Source: Oscillospiraceae bacterium
GTDB taxonomy: Bacteria > Bacillota > Clostridia > Oscillospirales > CAG-272
NCBI GenBank assembly: GCA_009779295.1
Contig: WREN01000129.1
Coordinates: forward strand, 1 to 6,716
Direction: 5' to 3'
DNA: 6,716 nt
Shown here: positions 1 through 6,419 of the stretch, one piece after another
How the letters are laid out: the number at the start of each line of letters is the position of its first letter
Position numbering within the stretch: the stretch's first letter is position 1
The notes under the pieces: model-generated
The model's input: the letters and a program-made list of their open reading frames with translations, nothing else
Databases searched by the model: none
Told to the model about the DNA's origin: nothing
Made by a program: the position numbers and the translations under genes

Positions 1-1611
1 CAGAATAACGCTAAAAACACAATATTAAATCTCTATAAAACCGGCAAACCGAAAGCCGCGTTACTGCACGGCGTGACTGGCAGCGGCAAGACAAATGTAA
101 TCAAAGCCGTCACGGATGAAGTTTTAAAAAGCGGAAGACAAGTTATAACGCTCGTTCCGGAAATCGCTTTGACTCCGCAGACCGTGGCGCTGTTCAAATC
201 TTACTATGGCAAGCGCGTCACGGTTGTCCATTCGGGATTGTCGGCGGGCGAAAGATACGATTCATGGCGCAAGATGAAGAACGGCGACGTGAGCATTTGC
301 GTCGGAACGCGCTCGGCTATCTTCGCGCCGTTTGAGAATATCGGGCTTATTGTCATGGACGAAGAGCAGGAACACACGTACAAATCCGACATGACGCCGA
401 AGTATCACGCGCGCGACATTGCGCGTTTCAGGTGCGCCGAGCATAAAGCGTTAATGTTACTCTCGTCCGCTACGCCATCGGTTGAGAGCTACAATAAAGC
501 CCTGAATGGAACATACACGTTGGTGGAGTTGAAGCACCGTTACGGCAACGCCGTCATACCCGACGCGATGAAAGCCGACATGCGCGAAGACGCGCAGCAG
601 GGAATAATGTCGCCTGTCGGAACATTTTTGCGCGAGGAGATCCAAAAGAATTTGGATTCCGGCGAACAGACAATATTATTTATCAACCGACGCGGATATA
701 ATAATTTCGTGAGCTGCCCGATGTGCGGCAAAGTCATAATGTGTCCGCGTTGCAGCGTATCGCTTACGTTTCATAACAGCGGCCATCTGCGCTGCCATTA
801 CTGCGGGCATACAGAGGATAAGCCGGACATCTGTCCCGCATGTGAGAGTAAGCACATCGCGTTCCTCGGTTACGGAACTCAAAAAGTCGAGGAAGAATTG
901 AAGGAATTATTTCCGGATGGACGAATTCTTCGTATGGACGCGGACACTACTTCCGGTAAATTTGCGTTCGACGGTATACTGGAATCGTTCAGGAACCAGG
1001 ATGCGGACATCTTGCTCGGAACGCAAATGGTCGCAAAGGGTCACGACTTCCCGAACGTTTCGCTCGTGGGCGTAATATCCGCCGACATGTCGCTGTACGT
1101 CAGCGACTATAGGGCGAACGAGCATACGTTCGCGCTTATAACGCAGGTAATCGGGCGCGCGGGCAGATCGGATATCAAAGGACGCGCGGTGATTCAATCG
1201 TTCAACCCGACCCATCCGATACTCGACATGGCGGCGGAACAGAATTACAAAGAGTTCTACGAAAACGAAATCGCGTTCAGGAAGGCTTTATTATTCCCGC
1301 CGTTCTGCGATTTGATTTCGGTGATGTTCACTTCGGAATCCGAAAACGAAGCGTTGAACGTTTCGATAGCGTTCGCGAAGCGGTTGCATGAATTGAAGAA
1401 GACGATATTTTCCGATATAAGTTTGATTATCTTTGGGCCGTTTGAGGCGCCGATATACAAGCTCAACGACAAATTCCGCATGAGACTGGTAATTAAATGC
1501 CGGATAAACAATAAAACGCGCAATCTGTTTGACAATTTGCTGAAAGAGTTCAGCGAATCGTTGTACAAGAAGATACTGATCGGGATTGATGTGAATCCTA
1601 CGCAGATATAA
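1..1611 (+). CDS. priA: Primosomal protein N' (replication restart helicase PriA), 5'-truncated
   Basis: PriA is a 3'-5' superfamily 2 DNA helicase that recognises stalled forks and reloads the replicative helicase. The frame is open from base 1, giving 536 residues, so the N-terminal DNA-binding part of a protein usually 700-800 long lies outside the window. The GTG at 73 is an internal Val codon in the Walker A motif, not a start. Counting from base 1: Walker A GVTGSGKT at 24-31, Walker B DEEQ at 120-123 (DEEH in many PriAs), helicase motif SSATPS at 155-160, eight zinc-ligand cysteines in four C-x2-C pairs (239/242, 248/251, 265/268, 278/281), GTQMVAKGHDFP from 340, and arginine-finger motif GRAGR at 385-389. 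The zinc-binding cysteines inserted between helicase lobes are specific to PriA. The stop is TAA at 1609-1611. Identification is secure; only the upstream end is unknown. Confidence 0.97.
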   Translation, partial: QNNAKNTILNLYKTGKPKAALLHGVTGSGKTNVIKAVTDEVLKSGRQVITLVPEIALTPQTVALFKSYYGKRVTVVHSGLSAGERYDSWRKMKNGDVSICVGTRSAIFAPFENIGLIVMDEEQEHTYKSDMTPKYHARDIARFRCAEHKALMLLSSATPSVESYNKALNGTYTLVELKHRYGNAVIPDAMKADMREDAQQGIMSPVGTFLREEIQKNLDSGEQTILFINRRGYNNFVSCPMCGKVIMCPRCSVSLTFHNSGHLRCHYCGHTEDKPDICPACESKHIAFLGYGTQKVEEELKELFPDGRILRMDADTTSGKFAFDGILESFRNQDADILLGTQMVAKGHDFPNVSLVGVISADMSLYVSDYRANEHTFALITQVIGRAGRSDIKGRAVIQSFNPTHPILDMAAEQNYKEFYENEIAFRKALLFPPFCDLISVMFTSESENEALNVSIAFAKRLHELKKTIFSDISLIIFGPFEAPIYKLNDKFRMRLVIKCRINNKTRNLFDNLLKEFSESLYKKILIGIDVNPTQI

Positions 1612-1633
1612 AGCATAGAAAATTTATATTTTC

Positions 1634-1640
1634 GGGAGGA
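1634..1640 (+). promoter_or_regulatory. Shine-Dalgarno that selects the GTG start of the ABC exporter
   Basis: GGGAGGA lies 12 bases before the GTG at 1653, a slightly long spacing. The ATG directly after it (1641) reads Met-Gly-stop, and the TTG at 1651 is followed at once by TGA. The GTG is therefore the only usable nearby start. Confidence 0.7.
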
Positions 1641-1652
1641 ATGGGATAGTTT

Positions 1653-3521
1653 GTGAAAAGTCAAAAGGCGAAAAATAATAAAAAAAGCAACAGTTATCTC
1701 GGCGCGTATTATAAAGCTGCGAAACCCGCTTTAAAATATAAATGGTGTTATGTTATTCTCACTCTGCTCGGTATAATTCTTATCGCCGCAGATTTGGCTT
1801 TCGCCCAAAACAGCAGAGATTTATTCGATTTGGCTCCAAATATTTCTCATGACACGGCAGTAAGAATTATAGTATATTTTGTTATTATAATTGCGGTACA
1901 ATACATATTTGGATTTATTGAAACTTATATTGGAAATTATTTTAACGAATCCGTAATATACGCTATGCGTCGGGATTTACTGGGGAAAATACAACGACTG
2001 AAAACAGAATTTTTCGACAACAATCATACCGCTAAAATACAGAATACGTTTTTTAGTCAGATCGAAGTCGTAAAAAATTTTGTCGTAACAGATATACGCA
2101 ATATGATAAAACTGCCTTTGACTTTTATTATAATCGGTGCGTATCTTTTCACGGTTCACCCGTATCTGGGAATAACGGCGGTCGTTGCAAGCGTGCTTCA
2201 GCTTGTCAGCAATGTTACGTTTAAAAAATCATTTTTTAATATGCTTGACAAAGAAAGAAAAGTAGACCAAGGGGTTTACACCACGATGGGAGAAACCACA
2301 CAGGGGATACGCGAAGTCAAAATAAATCAAGTTGAGGATTTCATAGACCAAAAATTAAAAATATATCAAAAAAATGGGGTAAGATATACTAATGCTCGCG
2401 TTAAATACCAAACTCTGCGGGGAATTATAAAAGAAATCCCAATGAAAGTTGGTTATATTTTCGGATTATCGGTAGGTATATTTCTCATGATGGACGGAAC
2501 TATAAATCCCGGAGATTTGGTCGCATTTATCACGCTTTTATATAAAGTTTCGGAACCGTTTAACGGAATAACGCAGACATACTCTAATTTTCAAAGCTCG
2601 CTTCGAAGCGCGAATGATTTATTAAGATTAGTGGACGAGCCGGAAGAAGATTATAATTCAGGGGAAACTTTAAAACTGCCGATTGAGAGTATTAAATTCA
2701 ACGGTGTAAGTTTTTTATACAAAATATGCGAAACGTCAGAAGATGACGAAGTATTAAATTCAATGGTATTTTCAGAAGATTTAGACAATAATAAAACAGA
2801 GATGAAAAATATTTTAAATGATCTAAATTTTGAAGTAAAGGGTGGTTCTACAGTCGCGCTTGTCGGTCCGAGCGGTTCGGGCAAAAGCACGGTTATAAAA
2901 TTATTGTATAAATTTTATGAACCGACGAGCGGGGAAATATCAATCAACGGCAAGCCTATAAGTCAGTATAATATAAATTCACTCCGAAAAACAATGTCGA
3001 TAGTATCGCAGGATATATTTTTATTCGACGGAACTGTCCGTGAAAATTTAATTCTCGGACGTGAAAACATAAATGATAAAGATATAGAAGACGCTTTGAA
3101 ATTTTCAGAAAGTTACGATTTTGTCATAAACCTGCCCGACGGACTTGAAACAAATCTTGGCGAACGCGGGATAAAACTATCGCAGGGACAAAAACAAAGG
3201 TTGTCTATCGCGCGTTCAATAATCAAAAAAGCAAATATAATAATACTTGACGAGCCGACTTCCGCGCTCGACGTTGAAACAGAATATACTTTCCAGCAAA
3301 ATATCGCAAAATGGGCAAAGGGCTGTACGAAAATTATTATCGCGCACCGTCTTACAACGATACGCAATGCGGATTATATTTTATTTTTGGACGAAGGTAA
3401 AATTGTTGAACAGGGTTCTCCATATGAATTAATAAAAAAAGAAGGCGGCAAATTCAAGGATTATTGGGAAAAGCAGTTCTTGTTTCAAGAAGAGAAAACG
3501 CCCGAATATATAAACCCATAG
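1653..3521 (+). CDS. ABC exporter half-transporter, fused permease and ATPase
   Basis: This 622-residue protein has the layout of a type IV (MsbA/LmrA-like) exporter that works as a dimer in the cytoplasmic membrane; the substrate cannot be told from sequence. After a Lys-rich N-terminus come hydrophobic segments at about 32-52, 70-92, 153-168, 171-189, 264-281 and 286-300. The ATPase follows: A-loop Tyr356, Walker A GPSGSGKST at 405-413, Q-loop Gln453, signature LSQGQ at 509-513 (variant of LSGGQ), Walker B IIILDE at 529-534, D-loop SALD at 537-540 and switch His565, so it looks active. Some 20-25 extra, mostly acidic residues sit between Tyr356 and the strand starting Ile387. The gene is far richer in A+T than its neighbours (AGA, ATA, AAA and TTA codons) and lies between priA and def, which are adjacent in many Bacillota, so acquisition by transfer is inferred. 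A partner half-transporter elsewhere is possible. Confidence 0.93.
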   Translation: MKSQKAKNNKKSNSYLGAYYKAAKPALKYKWCYVILTLLGIILIAADLAFAQNSRDLFDLAPNISHDTAVRIIVYFVIIIAVQYIFGFIETYIGNYFNESVIYAMRRDLLGKIQRLKTEFFDNNHTAKIQNTFFSQIEVVKNFVVTDIRNMIKLPLTFIIIGAYLFTVHPYLGITAVVASVLQLVSNVTFKKSFFNMLDKERKVDQGVYTTMGETTQGIREVKINQVEDFIDQKLKIYQKNGVRYTNARVKYQTLRGIIKEIPMKVGYIFGLSVGIFLMMDGTINPGDLVAFITLLYKVSEPFNGITQTYSNFQSSLRSANDLLRLVDEPEEDYNSGETLKLPIESIKFNGVSFLYKICETSEDDEVLNSMVFSEDLDNNKTEMKNILNDLNFEVKGGSTVALVGPSGSGKSTVIKLLYKFYEPTSGEISINGKPISQYNINSLRKTMSIVSQDIFLFDGTVRENLILGRENINDKDIEDALKFSESYDFVINLPDGLETNLGERGIKLSQGQKQRLSIARSIIKKANIIILDEPTSALDVETEYTFQQNIAKWAKGCTKIIIAHRLTTIRNADYILFLDEGKIVEQGSPYELIKKEGGKFKDYWEKQFLFQEEKTPEYINP

Positions 3522-3560
3522 CAGAACTGAACAAAGTAAGCATTTTCTACGTACTTAAAG

Positions 3561-3566
3561 AGAGGG
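3561..3566 (+). promoter_or_regulatory. Shine-Dalgarno for the TTG start of def
   Basis: AGAGGG sits 7 bases upstream of TTG 3574. An in-frame TAA at 3568-3570 lies only two codons before that TTG, so the protein cannot begin further upstream. The resulting Met-Ala-Ile-Leu N-terminus matches usual deformylase starts. Confidence 0.65.
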
Positions 3567-3573
3567 ATAAATT

Positions 3574-4068
3574 TTGGCGATTTTGAAAATAATAAAAGAA
3601 AACGACCCGATCCTGCGCAAGCAAAGCCGTTACGTCGACAGGATTTCTCTGCGCGTGGAACGGCTCATCGACGATATGATTGAAACTCTGCACGAAGCGG
3701 AAGGCGCGGGTCTCGCCGCAGTGCAGGTTGGCGTTTTGAAGCGCGTCGTCATTATTGAAGTTGAAGAGGGCAACACGATTGTGTTGATAAACCCTGAAAT
3801 AATCGACCGCGAAGGCACGCAGAATAACGTGGAGGGATGCCTTTCCATTCCCGAAAAGTGGGGCATGACTGACCGTCCCGCGACCGTAACGGTCAAGGCG
3901 CTCGACCGCAACGGCAGCGAGTTCACCGTGACGGGTTCGGAGTTACTCGCGCGGGCGATTTGTCATGAATTGGATCATTTGAACGGGGTGTTATACACCG
4001 ACAACGTTATCCGTATGCTGACGGCGGAGGAAGTCGAGGAATTGCGAAACGGCGGTGATTCGGAATGA
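3574..4068 (+). CDS. def: Peptide deformylase
   Basis: Removes the formyl group from the N-terminal Met of new proteins at the ribosome, the step needed before methionine aminopeptidase can act. All three family motifs are intact in 164 residues, a normal length: GAGLAAVQ at 44-51, EGCLS at 87-91 with metal ligand Cys89, and HELDH at 131-135, where His131 and His135 bind the metal (usually Fe2+) and Glu132 is catalytic. The start is TTG at 3574, fixed by an in-frame stop two codons upstream. The TGA stop overlaps the fmt ATG as ATGA (4065-4068), which suggests translational coupling with the enzyme that adds the formyl group. Base composition matches priA and fmt rather than the ABC gene before it. 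No unusual residues are seen at the active site. Confidence 0.97.
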   Translation: MAILKIIKENDPILRKQSRYVDRISLRVERLIDDMIETLHEAEGAGLAAVQVGVLKRVVIIEVEEGNTIVLINPEIIDREGTQNNVEGCLSIPEKWGMTDRPATVTVKALDRNGSEFTVTGSELLARAICHELDHLNGVLYTDNVIRMLTAEEVEELRNGGDSE

Positions 4069-4967
4069 AGCCTAAAATCATGTTCATGGGAACGCCGGAT
4101 TTCGCCGACGTGATATTGAAACGTTTGCACGCCGAGGGTTACGACATCTGCGCCGTAGTCACGAATCCCGACAAGCCAAAAGGCAGGGGCTACGAAATGC
4201 AGCCGCCGCCGGTGAAAGTGACTGCCGAGAAGTTAGGCTTGCCCGTTTATCAGCCGGTAACGTTGAAGAACGCGGAATTTTTAGAAGAAGTCAAGCCGGA
4301 TATGATTGTTCTTGCGGCGTATGGGAAAATCCTGCCGAAGAATTTTATTGAATACAATAACGTCTGTGTACACCCGTCACTCTTGCCGAAGTATCGCGGC
4401 GCGGCGCCGATCCAGCGCGCTATCATGAACGGCGAAACGGTCACGGGTATAACTATCATGCAAATGGGCGAGGGTATTGACACGGGCGATATTCTGTTGC
4501 AAACGGAGTGTGCAATTGAGGACAGCGACAATTTCGAGTCGTTGCACGACAGGCTCGCTATTCTCAGCGCGGATTTGTTGATTGAGGCGTTGAAACAAAA
4601 TCCGCAGCCCGTAAAGCAGGACGACGCTCACGCGACTTACGCGCCGAAGATTGATAACAGCGAGTTGTTGATTGATTTTGGCAAATCCGCAACCGAAATA
4701 AATAATCACATCAGAGCGTTGTCGCCGTTCGCGGTTCTAAACGGCAGGAAGATAAAAATTCTTTCCGCGAAGGTATCAAATGTAACAGAAGGTTCACCCG
4801 GAATCGTTGTTTCACTTAGCAACGGAGTTATTTCCGTTGTGTGCGGAGAGGGAACGCTCAATATTGAAACCCTCTTGCCCGAAGGAAAGGGTAAAATGAA
4901 AGCGGGGGATTTCATCAACGGGCGGAAAATTTCTATAGGGGATGTGTTTAACGATGGCAATAATTGA
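4065..4967 (+). CDS. fmt: Methionyl-tRNA formyltransferase, with an altered catalytic motif
   Basis: Transfers formyl from 10-formyltetrahydrofolate to initiator Met-tRNA. The 300 residues cover both the Rossmann-like formyltransferase domain (about 1-200, beginning with the MGTPDFA-type motif at 8-14) and the C-terminal tRNA-binding domain ending around the NGRKISIGD motif. Folate-site SLLP is at 105-108, RGAAPIQ at 111-117, and the catalytic Asp of GIDTGDIL is Asp139. The motif normally read N-V-H-x-SLLP is C-V-H-P-SLLP here: His103 is kept, but the expected Asn is Cys101 (codon TGT at 4365-4367). The protein is slightly shorter than the usual 310-320, with apparent small deletions before this motif and after RALSPF (218-223). 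The ATG overlaps the def stop, and GGTGAT at 4054-4059 could serve as ribosome-binding site. Context and C-terminal domain support Fmt over a sugar formyltransferase; full activity is uncertain. Confidence 0.93.
   Translation: MKPKIMFMGTPDFADVILKRLHAEGYDICAVVTNPDKPKGRGYEMQPPPVKVTAEKLGLPVYQPVTLKNAEFLEEVKPDMIVLAAYGKILPKNFIEYNNVCVHPSLLPKYRGAAPIQRAIMNGETVTGITIMQMGEGIDTGDILLQTECAIEDSDNFESLHDRLAILSADLLIEALKQNPQPVKQDDAHATYAPKIDNSELLIDFGKSATEINNHIRALSPFAVLNGRKIKILSAKVSNVTEGSPGIVVSLSNGVISVVCGEGTLNIETLLPEGKGKMKAGDFINGRKISIGDVFNDGNN
4937..4941 (+). promoter_or_regulatory. Probable Shine-Dalgarno deciding the start of the phosphorylase-like gene
   Basis: AGGGG inside the end of fmt lies 12 bases before ATG 4954 but directly abuts the earlier in-frame ATG at 4942, which leaves no spacing for that codon. 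This favours 4954 as the start. The match is modest, and coupling to fmt translation may also contribute. Confidence 0.4.
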
Positions 4968-5706
4968 CACTTTTGATGACAAAACCGACGCGATAATCAA
5001 TCCTTCGCAAATCGCTCCGCCGATTGACGGCTTCCCGAAAGTTGCCGTCGTTGCGTTCAGCGAGCGTATGATTATCGCGCTAAACGAACACTACGAAACA
5101 ACTTTAATCGACAAAATGACCGCCGTTTATACGATTCCGATTTATCAAATCACATTCGAAGGCAAAGAGATTGCAGTTTACTGTTCGCCGCTCGGCGGTC
5201 CGTGCGCAGGTGGATTGCTTGAGGAAATGATTTCAAAAGGCTGTGAAAAGTTCGTGTTCTTCGGTTCGTGCGGAGTTCTCGACCGTGAGATTGCCGCAAA
5301 GTCGTTGATTGTTCCGACTGCCGCTTACCGTGACGAAGGAACGAGCTACCATTACATGCCGCCGGGCGACTATATCGAAGTCGCGACCGCACCGAAACTC
5401 ACCGCAATATTGACCAAATTAAATTTACCGCATGTCTGCGGTAAAACATGGACGACCGACGCGTTTTACCGCGAAACCCGCGGCAACATGGAAAAACGCA
5501 AAAACGAAGGTTGTATCACAGTCGAGATGGAGTGCGCATCCATAATGGCGGTCGCTCAGTTCCGTGACGTCGATGTGTACCAATTTTTGTATGCCGCCGA
5601 CAGTTTGGACGAAGTAGAATGGGATTCCCGAACGCTCGGCAGTCTACCAAAGGACGACCGCGAAAAGTTTCTGCGGATCGCGTTGGAAATCGCAACTTAC
5701 ATATAA
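4954..5706 (+). CDS. Nucleoside phosphorylase superfamily protein (PNP/UDP family), substrate unknown
   Basis: The 250-residue protein fits the NP-I phosphorylase/nucleosidase fold (PNP_UDP_1), whose members split nucleosides into base and sugar in the cytoplasm. Visible markers are the Gly-rich stretch GGPCAGG (81-87), GSCG (104-107), the TTDAFYRET stretch (167-175), the ribose-binding EME motif (191-193), and Asp216 in AADSL, at the place of the base-recognising Asp. Classical PNPs and uridine phosphorylases carry a phosphate-binding Arg two residues before the GSCG-type motif; here that place is Phe102. The protein could therefore use phosphate differently, hydrolyse its substrate, or act on something else. 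ATG 4954 was chosen over ATG 4942 because of ribosome-binding-site spacing; it overlaps the end of fmt by 14 bases. The stop at 5704-5706 runs straight into the next gene's ribosome-binding site. The operon position gives no clear hint of substrate. Confidence 0.82.
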   Translation: MAIIDTFDDKTDAIINPSQIAPPIDGFPKVAVVAFSERMIIALNEHYETTLIDKMTAVYTIPIYQITFEGKEIAVYCSPLGGPCAGGLLEEMISKGCEKFVFFGSCGVLDREIAAKSLIVPTAAYRDEGTSYHYMPPGDYIEVATAPKLTAILTKLNLPHVCGKTWTTDAFYRETRGNMEKRKNEGCITVEMECASIMAVAQFRDVDVYQFLYAADSLDEVEWDSRTLGSLPKDDREKFLRIALEIATYI

Positions 5707-5711
5707 GGAGG
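5705..5711 (+). promoter_or_regulatory. Strong Shine-Dalgarno for the zinc metallopeptidase GTG start
   Basis: AAGGAGG, a near-perfect anti-16S match, shares its first two bases with the TAA stop of the preceding gene and stands 9 bases before GTG 5721. It supports the GTG start and tight coupling of the two genes. Confidence 0.8.
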
Positions 5712-5720
5712 CCTAACTAA

Positions 5721-6419
5721 GTGCCATTATTTTTCTACAGTGACTGGACGTATTTATTACTCGTCCTGCCCGCGGTTATACTTGCGCTTTTCGCGCAAAT
5801 CAACGTCAGCTCGACGTTCAACAAATACTCAAAAATATTTTCAAACAGAGGTTTCACAGGTCATAACGCCGCGCGCGCGATTTTGGACGCGAACGGCTTA
5901 TACAATGTGCAAATAGTTCAAACGCCCGGCAAACTGACGGATCACTACGACCCGCGCAGCAATTGCATAAGATTATCCGATTCCGTGTTCGACAGCCGTT
6001 CGGTGGCGGCGATTGGCGTCGCCGCGCACGAAGCCGGTCACGCGCTGCAATACGCAAAAGGCTATGTCCCAATGAAACTCCGCGCCGCAATCATTCCCGT
6101 GACGAACATCGGCTCATCTTTGGCGTGGCCGTTGGTACTGCTCGGCATATTCCTGTCATATCCGATACTCGCATATTTGGGCGTAATTTTGTTCGGGTTC
6201 GTTACCCTGTTTCAGTTTGTCACGCTGCCCGTTGAATTCAACGCGAGCCGCAGAGCTTTACAAGCTCTAACAAACAGCGGCACGTTAAATGACACCGAAC
6301 TTCGCGGTTCCAAAAAAGTCCTTACAGCCGCCGCTTTGACATATGTCGCGGCATTGGCTGTTTCGATAGGCAATTTCTTGCGTTTATTAATAATATCAGG
6401 AAGGTCGCGCCGAAGATGA
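5721..6419 (+). CDS. Membrane zinc metallopeptidase, YugP family
   Basis: This 232-residue protein resembles the YugP-type neutral zinc metallopeptidases (Zn_peptidase_2), whose physiological substrate is, as far as I know, unknown. The zincin motif HEAGH is at 103-107 (two His ligands and catalytic Glu104), and Glu172 in PVEFNAS is the likely third zinc ligand. Hydrophobic segments at about 10-28, 133-169 (probably two passes) and 203-225 place it in the cytoplasmic membrane, so it probably acts on membrane or membrane-near proteins. The tail is basic (RSRRR). The GTG start has an excellent ribosome-binding site 9 bases upstream. Its TGA overlaps the rsmB ATG as ATGA at 6416-6419. A gene of this family between fmt and rsmB is a recurring arrangement in Clostridia-like genomes, which supports vertical inheritance. 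Family identity is firm; the role is not known. Confidence 0.92.
   Translation: MPLFFYSDWTYLLLVLPAVILALFAQINVSSTFNKYSKIFSNRGFTGHNAARAILDANGLYNVQIVQTPGKLTDHYDPRSNCIRLSDSVFDSRSVAAIGVAAHEAGHALQYAKGYVPMKLRAAIIPVTNIGSSLAWPLVLLGIFLSYPILAYLGVILFGFVTLFQFVTLPVEFNASRRALQALTNSGTLNDTELRGSKKVLTAAALTYVAALAVSIGNFLRLLIISGRSRRR
6398..6404 (+). promoter_or_regulatory. Shine-Dalgarno for rsmB inside the metallopeptidase gene
   Basis: AGGAAGG lies 11 bases before ATG 6416, within the last codons of the metallopeptidase. Together with the ATGA stop/start overlap it supports the rsmB start and translational coupling. Confidence 0.55.

Noticed and set aside
358..369. PriA Walker B reads DEEQ instead of DEEH
   Set aside because: As I recall, DEEQ is found in PriA of many Clostridia-type bacteria, so it is a normal lineage variant.
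1586..1612. Promoter-like TTGATG ... TATAAA before the ABC gene
   Set aside because: The spacer is 15 bases and the -35 match is partial, inside AT-rich coding sequence. Such matches are expected by chance.
1257..1664. Reverse-strand open frame of 135 residues opposite the end of priA
   Set aside because: It lies opposite PriA coding sequence with clear conserved motifs, shows no recognisable domain, and its composition is that of an antisense shadow. The other reverse frames in the window are rejected for the same reason.
3177..3191. ABC signature LSQGQ instead of LSGGQ
   Set aside because: LSQGQ occurs regularly in working ABC exporters, and all other ATPase motifs are intact.
1611..3543. 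AAGCAT present at both edges of the ABC gene (1611-1616 and 3538-3543), as if a target-site duplication
   Set aside because: Six bases is too short in AT-rich sequence. There are no inverted repeats or transposase, so it cannot support an insertion mechanism.
3534..3556. Possible hairpin AAGTA/TACTT in the ABC-def gap
   Set aside because: The stem has only 5 AT-rich pairs with a 13-base loop and no following T-run. It is too weak for a terminator or riboswitch.
5963..6235. Second forward frame of 90 residues inside the metallopeptidase gene
   Set aside because: It overlaps the HEAGH-containing gene in another frame, is very rich in Arg from the GC-rich codons, and has no ribosome-binding site.
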